Positions 44,373 to 54,104 are shown, numbered from the stretch's first letter. The stretch is 64,000 bases of DNA from UTCHB3 sp964625575 (GCA_964625575.1 CAZVBQ010000001.1:372001-436000), one strand, 5' to 3'. Notes: generated by a model not told the origin, from the letters alone. A program made the numbers and translations.

Positions 44373-45849
44373 CATGAAAAACCTTCTCCCCGATCTCACA
44401 CTGCTCGCATTTGTCTTTTGAGCATTTGTTGCGGAAGAGTTCGAGCATGCCCTGATAAATGAGGGGGCCGTGCTTGTGGAGTTCAAGGTTGAGCGCTTCT
44501 GAAATCTCGCTCACAAGGGTGTTGTCGATCTCCATTTCCACTTCGCTGAAAAGTCGCAGGGTTTTGGAAGCGAACTTGTGCCTGCCGAACAATTCATAGT
44601 AAACATAAAGTATCGGGAGAACGACGTTCAGCACCATTTCATCAGCGCGGTTCTTTCCAATGAAAAATTTGATGTGGGGCTTGGCTTCAACATCAAACAT
44701 GTAATGCCTGCTCCAGTATCCGTGACCCTTGGTAACGAACAGACTCCTGATGCACAGTTTTACGGTATCGAGCTTGTTTATTTCTACAAATTTGCGGTGA
44801 AGATGTCCGATAAGGTTGTGGTGAAGTATCTCGTTCATCAGACGGATACCGCCGGCAATTCGGACGGTCGGGTAGTTCTGAGGTCTGCTGCGGTAAAACG
44901 ACCAGTCTTCCTCATCGTACTTGGCGCCGTCATAAAGATGCGCGAGCTGATTCCAGGTTTCGTGAAGCGACCTGATATATCCCGATGTCTCCTCCGATTT
45001 TCCCTTCGGCTCCATCGCGAGCAAACCTGAAACATGGTAGAAAACAGCCTCGGCGTTGTGAATGAATTCTGAGTCGGTGCCCAACTGCTTTAACAGCTTG
45101 AGATCAACCGAACGCGCCAGTTTTATCATTATTTCTTTGTTGCGCGAGTACCCCAGTGCTTCAAATATCCCTTCATAAAACAACTGGATCCATACATCCT
45201 GTTTGTTCAGCTCTTTGTATGTAAGCTTTCTTTCAAGGTACTCAAGCGGAACGTCATAGCCATGCTCGGGCTCGGCGATCTTCATCTCCTCTATAAAGAG
45301 GATCTCTTTCAGCCTGTAAGCAACCCGCTCGCACTTCCTTTTAAATCTTTCGATACCAAGCTTTTTGAGGAACTCAAGCTTCTCCTCCTCGGTGACCATG
45401 AGGGTTAACTGCTTGCAGGAGATCTTGTTGATGGTCTCAAGACGGTGGTTGGCTATCTGCTTTCTGAGGGCTTCGCTCAAGGTATCATCGATAAAATCGA
45501 TCACGCTGATCGAGTGGATCTTCCGGCCGTCTTTTGTGGTAACGAAGTTTCGCCTGTCGGAATCATCGAGTATCACGTGAAGTATAACCTTGTTGAACTT
45601 CGGGTTCTTTGAGTGACCATGATTCCTCCAGTCGGAGTGAAAATTATCAATTTCGATGTCACCGACGTAGGTAAGACTACCGATCTGCACGCGGGCGTTC
45701 CTGAAGTCTGGACCCCCAAGTTCAGTCGATTCGATCCCACGGTCGTGCACGACCACTTTTTCACCATCACATGTTTCGATCTCTGATTTAAAGTCCTGGT
45801 TCTTCCAGATCTCGTATATAAGTTTCTCGGGTAAGGCTGACGTTTTCAT
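44368..45849 (-). CDS. DUF2851 family protein
   Basis: 493 aa, cytosolic by sequence. Conserved DUF2851 segments: LPEKLIYEIWKNQDF, STELGGPDFRNARVQIGSLTYVGDIEIDNFHSDWRNHGHS (a nuclease-like acidic/His core) and RPQNYPTVRIAGGIRLM. The C-terminus has a CSKDKCEQCEIG cluster of three Cys, which may bind metal. Function unknown in the family, which is widespread in Bacteroidota. GGAG before the ATG at 45849. Its stop lies in tract F. Confidence 0.88.
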   Translation of the reverse strand: MKTSALPEKLIYEIWKNQDFKSEIETCDGEKVVVHDRGIESTELGGPDFRNARVQIGSLTYVGDIEIDNFHSDWRNHGHSKNPKFNKVILHVILDDSDRRNFVTTKDGRKIHSISVIDFIDDTLSEALRKQIANHRLETINKISCKQLTLMVTEEEKLEFLKKLGIERFKRKCERVAYRLKEILFIEEMKIAEPEHGYDVPLEYLERKLTYKELNKQDVWIQLFYEGIFEALGYSRNKEIMIKLARSVDLKLLKQLGTDSEFIHNAEAVFYHVSGLLAMEPKGKSEETSGYIRSLHETWNQLAHLYDGAKYDEEDWSFYRSRPQNYPTVRIAGGIRLMNEILHHNLIGHLHRKFVEINKLDTVKLCIRSLFVTKGHGYWSRHYMFDVEAKPHIKFFIGKNRADEMVLNVVLPILYVYYELFGRHKFASKTLRLFSEVEMEIDNTLVSEISEALNLELHKHGPLIYQGMLELFRNKCSKDKCEQCEIGEKVFHE

Positions 45850-45992
45850 TCTTTCTCCGGCTATAATGATAATAGCTTTTACTATTATCTTTCAATTATT
45901 AGAATTTTTTCCCATAAAAGAGAATAGCGAACCAATCTCAGTCAACCGATTTTCTTAGGCGGTCGAAAATTTAAAGCGCGAACTGTAGTTCG

Positions 45993-46799
45993 CTAATTCG
46001 TTTGCCGGTTCAGAGAGTCAAGCTCCCGCGCGGCGGCTTCAGCAAAATCACGCTCTGAAGAGGCGTAAATGATGTTTCTGCTTGAATTTATCAGGTATCG
46101 CCCATGCCCGGCGGCTTTGAATACGCCGCTGATGGCGGAGGCGCTTCCGCCCTGGGCTCCCACACCCGGCAGAAGGATAAAATTATCACTCAATTCCTCT
46201 ATCTCGTTTTCCAGATCGGTCTGATTTGTAGCTCCAAAAACCATGCCAAGATTTTCAGCAGGGTACCAGCTTTTCAGCTTCCGCGCCACTTCCCTGTAAA
46301 GAGGCACGCCGGAGGCAAGCATTAGCTTCTCAAAGTCGTTTGAACCCGGGTTGGAAGTGAGGACGAGGACGAAATTCACACGGTCGGTAAACTCAAAAAA
46401 CGGGTCAAGCGAATCCTTTCCCATGTAAGGGGCGAGGGTTGAGCAGTCGAACCCGTGAATGTTGAAGATGGCCTCAGCGTACATTTTTGATGTATTGCCA
46501 ATATCCCCTCTTTTAGCATCGCCGATCACAGGCACGGTGTCGTCAAGTTGTCTGATCAACTTGACAGTGCGGGTCAACAGATCGACCCCGTAGGCTCCGT
46601 GGCACTCATAAAAAGCAAAATTCAACTTGTAGGCGGCAGCACTTCCAATGGTTGCCTCTACTATCTCCTTGTTGAAGAGGTAAAGGGCATCTTTATCGCT
46701 TCGGAGGTGGCCGGGTATTTTCGCGGGATCGGTATCGAGCCCGACACAAATGTGTTTTCCCTTGGCGAATTGCAGATCAAGTTTTTCACTTGCTTTCAC
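45993..46799 (-). CDS. pyrF: Orotidine 5'-phosphate decarboxylase (type 2)
   Basis: 268 aa. The start is GTG at 46799 with AGGAG 6 bases upstream. The active-site segment PVIGDAKRGDIGNTSKMYAEA carries the DxKxxDI catalytic motif, with GLDTDPAKIP at the N-terminus and LLPGVGAQGG near the C-terminus; this is the longer Archaea/Mycobacterium-like type 2 form. It makes UMP. It lies 9 bases after rodA, as the tail of the nucleotide/cell-shape gene string. Confidence 0.95.
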   Translation of the reverse strand: MKASEKLDLQFAKGKHICVGLDTDPAKIPGHLRSDKDALYLFNKEIVEATIGSAAAYKLNFAFYECHGAYGVDLLTRTVKLIRQLDDTVPVIGDAKRGDIGNTSKMYAEAIFNIHGFDCSTLAPYMGKDSLDPFFEFTDRVNFVLVLTSNPGSNDFEKLMLASGVPLYREVARKLKSWYPAENLGMVFGATNQTDLENEIEELSDNFILLPGVGAQGGSASAISGVFKAAGHGRYLINSSRNIIYASSERDFAEAAARELDSLNRQTN

Positions 46800-46808
46800 T
46801 TCGAACTC

Positions 46809-48038
46809 CTATGTCAGCATCTGACGGCTCCGGTAGATATTGTAAACCATACCGAGCATGATAAAATTGGAAAGAAGGGATGAACCACCGTAACTTACGA
46901 ACGGCAGCGGAATACCGATAACGGGCACTATGCCGAGCACCATGCCGATATTAATGGCGAAGTGTATCGTCAAAATCGAGAGTATCCCCACAACCACGAG
47001 GCTGAGGAACATGTTCCTGATCTCGGTCGCGATCTTCAGAAGACGAAGCAGGATAACGAGGAACATTAACAGGATCACCATCGTGCCGATGAATCCGAAC
47101 TCTTCACCGATGACGCAGAAAATAAAATCTGACCACTGCTCCGGGATGAACTGAAGCTGTGTCTGGCTCCCTGACATGAATCCCTTGCCGTAAAATCCAC
47201 CAGAGCCAATGGCGATCTGCGCCTGAATGGCGTTGTAACCCGCGCCGAGAGGGTCCGCGTTGGGATCAACAAAGGAGAGAATCCTCTTTTTCTGGTGCGG
47301 ACTAAGGATATTGAACAAATATTTGACGAAGAAGGCAGAGGCGAAATTAACCCCAAGCAGGGCAGTTGTAACAAAAATATTGCGTTTGAAAACGAAAAGG
47401 AAGATCGCCACAACCAGAAATGCACCGGCTATATACCATGCTCCGAAAAGTGAAGCCACCATGACAAGAGGCGGCGCGAGAACCACAAAAAGCCCGAAGG
47501 TGCTGATCCCCCTCCAGAAAAGGAGGGCGAGCATCATGCCGAAAAAGACGAGAGAGCTGCCAAGATCGGGCTGAAGCATGATCAGAGCCACGGGGAAAAG
47601 CCCGATGGCGAGGAATTTCACAATGGTTTTCAGGTCGTCAAGGTCATTCCCCTTTTCATCGAGAAAGGCTGCAAGTGCCAGAAGCGTGGCTATCTTCGAG
47701 AACTCCGCCGGCTGAATATTCAGAGGGCCCAACGCGATCCACGCCTTCGCGCCGTTTATCGTTTTTCCCAGTACGAGCACCGCCAAAAGGAGGAAAATGC
47801 TTAAACCATACCCCCACGGAACAGCGGATCTGATAAGGGATGTCGGAAGAAAATAGATCACGATGAAAATTATCAGGGCGAGAACGAGTGCAAATATCTG
47901 CTTCTCGAAATTGTTCCTCACCTGAAAAACATTTTGGGTCGAGCTGTAAATGGCGAGCAAACCAAAAACCAGCAACACGATCACCGCGGCGAAGATGAGA
48001 AAATCGAACCTGAGGGTTAACTTGCCTCCTAATCTCAA
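46809..48038 (-). CDS. rodA: Rod-shape peptidoglycan glycosyltransferase RodA
   Basis: 409 aa, SEDS family with about ten TM spans. Signatures: IQPAEFSKIATLLALAAF, MLQPDLGSSLVFF (catalytic-region Asp) and PVIGIPLPFVSYGGSSLL. The start is a TTG immediately after the mrdA stop (TAATTG), with GGAGAG 7 bases upstream. It polymerises lipid II glycan chains in the elongasome with PBP2. Confidence 0.95.
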   Translation of the reverse strand: MRLGGKLTLRFDFLIFAAVIVLLVFGLLAIYSSTQNVFQVRNNFEKQIFALVLALIIFIVIYFLPTSLIRSAVPWGYGLSIFLLLAVLVLGKTINGAKAWIALGPLNIQPAEFSKIATLLALAAFLDEKGNDLDDLKTIVKFLAIGLFPVALIMLQPDLGSSLVFFGMMLALLFWRGISTFGLFVVLAPPLVMVASLFGAWYIAGAFLVVAIFLFVFKRNIFVTTALLGVNFASAFFVKYLFNILSPHQKKRILSFVDPNADPLGAGYNAIQAQIAIGSGGFYGKGFMSGSQTQLQFIPEQWSDFIFCVIGEEFGFIGTMVILLMFLVILLRLLKIATEIRNMFLSLVVVGILSILTIHFAINIGMVLGIVPVIGIPLPFVSYGGSSLLSNFIMLGMVYNIYRSRQMLT

Positions 48039-49871
48039 TTATTGACTCTCCTCTAAAAAGGTAAGAAGTCTTGTGGTGTCGTCTTCTCTCCGGTTTTCCT
48101 TCTTTTTCTCCTTCTTTTCCTGTTTTATCACACCGATTGAACGTAGATAAGCGAGGATAACGGTTTCTGCCACGGGAGCCGCCACTTCCGAACCGTAGCC
48201 CGCGTTTTCAAAGAGCACCGCAACGGCGATCTTTGGATTGTCGTACGGCGCGAAGCCGACGAAAAGGGAGTGGTTTCTACCGTGAACGTTCTGAACGGTA
48301 CCTGTCTTTCCTGCGATCACCACTTCGTTGGTTCTGATGTTCTTCGCGGTACCGCCACCTCCGTTAACCACGAGCCACATCCCCTTCTTGATTATCGCCA
48401 CGTTTTGGGGACTTACTCCGGTGTTTATCTCGTCAAATTTAAATGGCACAAACTTTCTTTTCTCATCAACGTATCCTTTTACGAGGTGAGGGGTGTATGA
48501 TTTTCCGTCGTTGGCTATCAAAGCGGTCATTAGCGCGAGCTGCACAGGGGTCATGCTTACCTCACCCTGACCGATACCCACGCTCACAAGGATACCGCGA
48601 GGCCAGTTCTTGCCGTAGATCTTTTCGTAATATTCTGTCGAGGGGATCAAACCTTTCGACTCTTCGAGAAGATCAACTCCCGTGCGTGTGCCAACCTTGA
48701 ATTTCTTGGCAAATTCGTTCAGCCTGTCAACACCGATATCGAAGATTAATTTATAGAAGAAGACGTTGCAAGAACCCTCAAGGGCCCTGTACACGTTGGT
48801 GGCTCCGTGCGATCCGTGGCACTTGAATGTGCGGTTTCCGTATGTATAAGAACCGGGACAGTAGATCGTTGTGTTTTGGTTGATTATGCCGAGCTCAAGA
48901 GCGCACAATGAAACGAGCACCTTAAAAGTCGAGCCGGGTGAGTGGGTCGACATGGCGGCACGGTTGAATTGTGGCCTCAAAGGGTTCGAGATGAGCCCCC
49001 GCATGTAGTCTGCCGGAGTGATATCGGAAAACTTGTTCAGATCGTAATCAGGCGCGCTTGTAAAGGCGAGTATCTCACCGGTTGAAGGCTCAATGGCGAC
49101 AATGGCACCACTTCTGCCCCGCATAACCGCTTCCGATGTTGCCTGAGCGGCTGAATCGAGTGAAAGCACCAGATCCTTCCCCTTCTTTGATGCCTTGTCG
49201 GATAAACCGTCTTTATACCTTCCGATCTTTTTCCGCGAGGCATTCACGAGGATGTAGTTGTACCCTTTCTCGCCACGCAAATAGCGCTCGTAACTTTTTT
49301 CGATGCCGTTCATGCCGATATTGTCGCCGAGGGTATAGAAACTGTCTTTTTTAAGGTCGTTCTCGTTGGTTTCCTTCAAGTAACCCAGAACGTGAGCCGC
49401 CGAAAAAGCACCCGTGTAACCACGTTTAAGCTCGATTATGTAGTCGACTCCCGGAAGACGCTCGGCGTTCTCTTCCAGCCAGCCGATCTGCTCAAAATTA
49501 GCGCCTTTCTTGATCTTTATTGCCTGATACTTGCCGTATTTTTTATGTTTTTGCAGTATCCGGGCGATTGTATCCTTTGGAAGTTCAAGAATTGCTTCCA
49601 GAAAGGGGCTTTTGGAAGTGTCATATTCAGCAGGGGTTATCCGGACTGTATAAGAAGGGATGTTCTCAACGAGTAACTTCAAGTTACGATCGTAAAGCAC
49701 ACCCCGGAGGGGCATCTGCTCGATCGCGTTGATACTGTTGTTGGTTGATTTATCTTCAAATTTAGTGTTGAAAACTATTTGCATCTGAAATAGTTTTAAA
49801 CCGTAAACCAGAAGTAAGCCAAGTATAATCGCGGCGAGCACACTTTTTCTTGATGGAGAAAGTTGCGTCAT
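48039..49871 (-). CDS. mrdA: Penicillin-binding protein 2 (transpeptidase of the elongasome)
   Basis: 610 aa. An N-terminal TM (~10-28), dimerisation domain, and transpeptidase domain with the active serine in STHSPGSTFKVLVSL (SxxK), the SxN motif in EGSCNVFFYKL, and AGKTGTVQNVHGR (KTG). It cross-links new side-wall peptidoglycan with RodA. The start overlaps the mreD stop (ATGA). A Lys/Glu-rich tail follows the catalytic domain. Confidence 0.96.
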   Translation of the reverse strand: MTQLSPSRKSVLAAIILGLLLVYGLKLFQMQIVFNTKFEDKSTNNSINAIEQMPLRGVLYDRNLKLLVENIPSYTVRITPAEYDTSKSPFLEAILELPKDTIARILQKHKKYGKYQAIKIKKGANFEQIGWLEENAERLPGVDYIIELKRGYTGAFSAAHVLGYLKETNENDLKKDSFYTLGDNIGMNGIEKSYERYLRGEKGYNYILVNASRKKIGRYKDGLSDKASKKGKDLVLSLDSAAQATSEAVMRGRSGAIVAIEPSTGEILAFTSAPDYDLNKFSDITPADYMRGLISNPLRPQFNRAAMSTHSPGSTFKVLVSLCALELGIINQNTTIYCPGSYTYGNRTFKCHGSHGATNVYRALEGSCNVFFYKLIFDIGVDRLNEFAKKFKVGTRTGVDLLEESKGLIPSTEYYEKIYGKNWPRGILVSVGIGQGEVSMTPVQLALMTALIANDGKSYTPHLVKGYVDEKRKFVPFKFDEINTGVSPQNVAIIKKGMWLVVNGGGGTAKNIRTNEVVIAGKTGTVQNVHGRNHSLFVGFAPYDNPKIAVAVLFENAGYGSEVAAPVAETVILAYLRSIGVIKQEKKEKKKENRREDDTTRLLTFLEESQ

Positions 49872-50374
49872 TCCAGCCAGTCACCTTTTTTTGTTGGGGT
49901 TGCAAAGATCCATATCGTAGATATGAGACCCGTGTAAAGGGCGGGGGTAATTCCCTGTTCAAAAATAAGCCTGAGAAGGTTATTATTCAGGTCGAAATTT
50001 GTTACCAACGCGAAGGTTGAGGAGTTTATAAAAGCGGTTAAAAGTATTATAAGAATGAATCTGTAAGAGCGGAGGTTAAGATCGATCCTGTTGGTGCTGA
50101 AGTATCCCGCGACGAAAGCAGCGAGCGTTTTTGAAAGGGCTGCACTTCCCAAAAGATTGCCCGTTACGAGATCAAAAACGAGTCCGGCACCAAATCCGAA
50201 GATCGTGCCTCGTATCTGCCCTTCACGCACGGCGTAATACACCACGAGTATCAGCACAATGTCGGGAACGGCTGTATCGATCGCGATGAACGGAATGAAG
50301 ATCACCTGAACAAAAAGAAGAGGGATCAGGTAGATCACCGGCAGGAGCTGTACGAGGTATTTGTTCTTCATCAT
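49868..50374 (-). CDS. mreD: Rod shape-determining protein MreD
   Basis: 168 aa with five to six TM spans. Weakly conserved family, identified by size, topology and position: VIFIPFIAIDTAVPDIVLILVVYYAVREGQIRGTIFGFGAGLVFDLVTGNLLGSAALSKTLAAFVAGYF has the GF..GL..D pattern of MreD. It overlaps mreC and mrdA by ATGA junctions. Confidence 0.92.
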   Translation of the reverse strand: MMKNKYLVQLLPVIYLIPLLFVQVIFIPFIAIDTAVPDIVLILVVYYAVREGQIRGTIFGFGAGLVFDLVTGNLLGSAALSKTLAAFVAGYFSTNRIDLNLRSYRFILIILLTAFINSSTFALVTNFDLNNNLLRLIFEQGITPALYTGLISTIWIFATPTKKGDWLE

Positions 50375-51204
50375 TTGGTTTTCAGGTAGTTCAGTTCGTA
50401 CTCATCCACTTTTTTGCTCTGGATCATTCTGATAACGAAAACATTCATCGTTGAGTTGAGGTCAACATAAGGCTTTATCTTAACATCGTTAAAGAGACCG
50501 CTCTCAGGGTTCAGCACTTTTTCAACGTCACCCACGGGCAGGTTCACCCCGATAAGCGAGCTCATATCACTTGTGATAACTCTTTCTGTTTTAGGGAGTT
50601 GCAGCGTTTTTGAGAGACCCTGCATTACCAGCTCGGTACCATTCCACTTCAGAATTCCCGGCGCGCCCGAGTTCATTAGTTTTACTATGATCTTAAGGTT
50701 GACATTTTTGTAGGTTCTTACTATGGCGTCATGGTTTGAGGAAGTGTAGACGAGCCCCACAAGCCCATCCTGGGTGATAACAGGCATTCCGGGTTTAACA
50801 GAATCCAGTAACCCCCGGTTGATGGTGAAGTTAACCTGATCACCGAGATAAGATTTGGCGATCACCTCAGCGGCTATAAGCTCGTATGATGTGCTGTCTT
50901 GAAACGCGAGCATCCCGCGGAGCTCCTGGTTTTCGAGTCCGAACTCGCGCAACTGGTTGTTCTCAAGCATTAACTCTGCATTCCGCCTTCTGAGTTGCTC
51001 GTTATCAGAACGGAGATCTGCTATAAAATTCAACTTGCCGAAAATGCCCGCGACTCTCGAGAAGGAGGAAAGGGCAAGCCCCCTGAGCTTCTGGGTTGAG
51101 TCATGCTCACTTACCGACATCAATAAAAACGAGAGAATAACCAGCCCTATCAAAAGAAGATATGACCGGAGGGACAGATAAAGGGTTAAAAAGAATTGCT
51201 TCAT
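50371..51204 (-). CDS. mreC: Rod shape-determining protein MreC
   Basis: 277 aa. An N-terminal TM (~10-30), a coiled-coil stretch (IADLRSDNEQLRRRNAELMLENNQLREFGLENQELR), then beta domains with VIAKSYLGDQVNFTINRG and GMPVITQDGLVGLVYTSS, the typical MreC core. Periplasmic scaffold linking MreB to PBP2/RodA. The stop overlaps the mreD start. Confidence 0.95.
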   Translation of the reverse strand: MKQFFLTLYLSLRSYLLLIGLVILSFLLMSVSEHDSTQKLRGLALSSFSRVAGIFGKLNFIADLRSDNEQLRRRNAELMLENNQLREFGLENQELRGMLAFQDSTSYELIAAEVIAKSYLGDQVNFTINRGLLDSVKPGMPVITQDGLVGLVYTSSNHDAIVRTYKNVNLKIIVKLMNSGAPGILKWNGTELVMQGLSKTLQLPKTERVITSDMSSLIGVNLPVGDVEKVLNPESGLFNDVKIKPYVDLNSTMNVFVIRMIQSKKVDEYELNYLKTK

Positions 51205-51205
51205 C

Positions 51206-52231
51206 CTAATAGCGACGGTGCCTGATCAGTACGGGCGCGTATGCGTTAAGATTATCTATTACCCTGCCGGCACCCCTTACAACCGCAAGAAGTGGTTCTT
51301 CGGCGATGTGAACAGGCAAATTGGTCTCAAGTCTGATCCGCTTGTCGAGCCCCTTAAGCAGTGCCCCGCCACCCGAAAGCATGATACCCGAGCTGTGAAT
51401 ATCAGCCGAGTGCTCTGCTCCCGTCCGTTCAAGAAGGCGTCTTACGGCTTCAAGAATAGCAACAACGGGACCCTCGAGGGCGTCACGGATCTCAACCGAC
51501 GACACTTCCACTTTTTTAGGAACGCCTCCTACAAGATCACGACCTTTAACCTCAATGGTCAGTTCCTCGGGCAGTGCCATGGCTGATCCCACCTGACATT
51601 TGATGGCTTCAGCGGTGCGCTCACCGATCAATATGTTGTAATTTCTTCTAAAAAAGCTGACTATTGATTCGTTCATCTCGTCACCGGCAACTTTGATCGA
51701 CTCTTCAACCACAATGCCGGAAAGCGCGATTACCGCTATCTCAGTGGTGCCACCGCCGATATCAATAACCATGTTACCCTCGGGACGTGAAACGTCGATC
51801 CCGATGCCTATCGCTGCCGACATCGGTTCTGAAATCAGATGAACTTCCTTCGCGCCGGCGTGCTCGGCACTATCCCTGACCGCGCGTTTCTCAACTTCGG
51901 TGACACCACTTGGTACGGCGATAACAACCTTCCGCGCTGAAACTATGCCCGAGTTAACTTTTTTAATGAAAGCCCGGATCATTCCCTCGGCGATCTCAAA
52001 GTCGGCTATTACTCCGTCTTTCATGGGGCGAGTCACCGAAATTTCACGGTGCTCCCTTCCCATCATCTCCTTCGCCTTGTTCCCGAGAGCGATGATCTTG
52101 CGCGTGTTCCTGTCGAAAGCCACGATAGAAGGCTCGTTCAGAACGATCCCCTTCCCCTTCACGTAAATGAGGGTGTTCGCGGTTCCCAGGTCGATGGCAA
52201 TATCGTTCGCTAAAAAATCAAAAATTCCCAT
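51206..52231 (-). CDS. mreB: Rod shape-determining protein MreB (bacterial actin)
   Basis: 341 aa. Actin fold: ANDIAIDLGTANTLIYVKGKGIVLNEPS (phosphate 1), VMVIDIGGGTTEIAVIALSGIV (phosphate 2) and GIMLSGGGALLKGLDKRI (adenosine). It forms membrane filaments that steer elongation. One base separates it from mreC; 11 bases separate it from purH upstream. Confidence 0.98.
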   Translation of the reverse strand: MGIFDFLANDIAIDLGTANTLIYVKGKGIVLNEPSIVAFDRNTRKIIALGNKAKEMMGREHREISVTRPMKDGVIADFEIAEGMIRAFIKKVNSGIVSARKVVIAVPSGVTEVEKRAVRDSAEHAGAKEVHLISEPMSAAIGIGIDVSRPEGNMVIDIGGGTTEIAVIALSGIVVEESIKVAGDEMNESIVSFFRRNYNILIGERTAEAIKCQVGSAMALPEELTIEVKGRDLVGGVPKKVEVSSVEIRDALEGPVVAILEAVRRLLERTGAEHSADIHSSGIMLSGGGALLKGLDKRIRLETNLPVHIAEEPLLAVVRGAGRVIDNLNAYAPVLIRHRRY

Positions 52232-52242
52232 TCTTTAAAACC

Positions 52243-53757
52243 TCAGTGTTTAAAATGTCTTACTTTGGTAAACATCATCGCTATCCCGGATCTGTCGGCG
52301 GCGGCAATACTCTCCGCGTCCCTCACCGATCCACCCGGTTGCAGTATCGTTTTTACTCCCGCCTCCGCGAGAAGTGTAACCCCGTCTTCAAACGGGAAAA
52401 AAGCATCTGATGCTGCCACCGCTCCTTTGATATCGAACCCGAATTCACGCGCTTTCGCGATCGCGATCTTTACTGAATCGACCCTTGAAACCTGCCCGGC
52501 ACCAATTCCGATGGTCTGGCCATCTTTAACGAGTACAATCGCGTTCGAGCGTACGCTTTTACATACAGTCCAGGCGAACGCGAGTCCGGGAAGTGCTGAC
52601 TCGCCAACTTTAGTGGTGGTGACCGTCTCCCACTTCGAGGGATCAGCGTCAGCAGTGTCCCGTTCCTGAACCAGATATCCGCCGGCGGCATTTCTTACGG
52701 TGAACCCGGAAGGAAGCGGTTGCTTCTGAATTAGCACACGACGCTGCCTCTTTTTACTTAAAATTCCCAACGCGTCGTCCGTGTATGACCTGGCTACAAC
52801 CAGTTCGAGAAATATCTCATTCAACTTCTCAGCAAGTTTCGCGTCGACCTCTGAATTGAAGACGACTATACCCCCGAAAGCCGATACAGGATCACAAGAA
52901 AGCGCTTTTGTATACGCTTCGAGCAGGTCGCTGCCGGTGGCTGCACCACAAGGGTTATTATGCTTAATGATGGCGCAGGCGCTGCCTTGAAGCTCTTCAA
53001 CCAGTTCACACGCCGCGTTAAGATCGAGGATGTTGTTGTATGAAAGCTCCTTGCCGGTCAGTTGCTCAAAATATTCGCTGAAGTCTCCGTAAAAATACCC
53101 TTTTTGGTGGGGATTTTCACCATAACGGAGCACCCTTCTTTCGGGTTCAAACACGGAAAATGTTGTCGCCTCACCTGCTATCCTCTGCTCAAGGGTGGAG
53201 GAGATCAGTGAATCGTACCTCGCTGTCAGTTTAAAAGCATCAACCGCGAGCGAAGCCCTGTAATTTTCGTCGATCTCACCCGCTTCAAGCTTCTCTAAAA
53301 ATTCAGGATATTGCGCGGGCGATGTAAGAACTGTTACAAATTTATGGTTCTTCGCGGCAGCACGGATCAGTGTAACACCGCCGATATCTATCTTGTCAAT
53401 CAGGTCATCAACTGTCGCGTCAACTTCACGTGACGCGCCTGAAAAATCATAGAGGTTGCATGCCACAATATCGATAAAACCGAGATCATGATTCTCCATT
53501 TCCGCGAGATCGGACGGATTGTCGCGACGTGAGAGGATTCCGCCGAAAACTTTTGGATTGAGCGTTTTAACCCGTCCCCCCAATATTTCGGGAAAACCGG
53601 TGAATTCGCCGATCTCAATACAATCGGTACCTGAATCCCTGATCACCCGGGCAGTATTACCCGTGGAAATTATCTGATACCGGGAGCCGGCCAGTGCTCT
53701 TGCCAACTCGACCACTCCCGCCTTGTCAGTCAACGATAATAACGCGTATTTTTTCAA
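52243..53757 (-). CDS. purH: Bifunctional AICAR formyltransferase/IMP cyclohydrolase
   Basis: About 504 aa from a TTG at 53757 (LKKYALLSLTDKAGVVELA, where PurH normally begins). A GTG at 53787 extends the frame by 10 codons but lies in the repeat array, so I consider it secondary. The MGS-like cyclohydrolase domain covers ~1-190, then the AICAR transformylase with RVLRYGENPHQKGYFYG, CAIIKHNNPCGAATG and SDAFFPFEDGV. Last two steps of IMP synthesis. The array has inserted directly before this gene, separating it from purN. Confidence 0.93.
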   Translation of the reverse strand: MKKYALLSLTDKAGVVELARALAGSRYQIISTGNTARVIRDSGTDCIEIGEFTGFPEILGGRVKTLNPKVFGGILSRRDNPSDLAEMENHDLGFIDIVACNLYDFSGASREVDATVDDLIDKIDIGGVTLIRAAAKNHKFVTVLTSPAQYPEFLEKLEAGEIDENYRASLAVDAFKLTARYDSLISSTLEQRIAGEATTFSVFEPERRVLRYGENPHQKGYFYGDFSEYFEQLTGKELSYNNILDLNAACELVEELQGSACAIIKHNNPCGAATGSDLLEAYTKALSCDPVSAFGGIVVFNSEVDAKLAEKLNEIFLELVVARSYTDDALGILSKKRQRRVLIQKQPLPSGFTVRNAAGGYLVQERDTADADPSKWETVTTTKVGESALPGLAFAWTVCKSVRSNAIVLVKDGQTIGIGAGQVSRVDSVKIAIAKAREFGFDIKGAVAASDAFFPFEDGVTLLAEAGVKTILQPGGSVRDAESIAAADRSGIAMMFTKVRHFKH

Positions 53758-53778
53758 TTCTCTCTCTGTTTCTTCAAT

Positions 53779-54042
53779 CCCATTCACCCCCGGCGTTGAA
53801 ACGCCGGGCTATTGGTTCCGCATCCATGATTTTCCTCCCAATCCGCCCCGGCGGACCAATCCCATTCACCCCCGGCGTTGAAACGCCGGGCTATTGGTTC
53901 CGCATCCATGANNNNNNNNNNNNNNNNNNNNNNNNNNNNNNNNNNNNNNNNNNNNNNNNNNNNNNNNNNNNNNNNNNNNNNNNNNNNNNNNNNNNNNNNN
54001 NNNNNNNNNNNTTTTCCTCCCAATCCGCCCCGGCGGACCAAT
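53779..54042. repeat. 82-bp tandem repeat array with REP-like hairpin, interrupted by the gap
   Basis: Unit 1 is 53779-53860, unit 2 starts at 53861. Each unit holds a perfect CCCGGCGT-tgaa-ACGCCGGG hairpin, then CTATTGGTTCCGCATCCATGA, then a TCCGCC-cc-GGCGGA palindrome. The sequence after the N run resumes exactly at unit position 52, so the flanks join in phase. True copy number is unknown. The hairpin resembles REP-type elements, but no RAYT transposase is in the window. Confidence 0.9.
53912..54011. other. Assembly gap of 100 N
   Basis: Exactly 100 undetermined bases, a conventional scaffold placeholder, lying within the 82-bp tandem array. Real length unknown. Confidence 0.99.
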
Positions 54043-54104
54043 CCGCCGCGGCGGACCATACCCCAAACACTAAACACCAAAAACTCCACACTCCACACTA
54101 AACC
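54043..54104. repeat. Heptad repeat tract G, overlapping the purN 3' end
   Basis: A CCGCCGCGGCGG palindrome (54043 on), then 7-base units from 54063: CCAAACA, CTAAACA, CCAAAAA, CTCCACA, CTCCACA, CTAAACC. On the minus strand these encode the last nine residues and the stop of PurN. Confidence 0.88.

Noticed and set aside
45971..45993. Hairpin GCGAACT/AGTTCGC at the pyrF stop as a terminator
   Set aside because: A two-base loop and no proper T tract; too weak to call.
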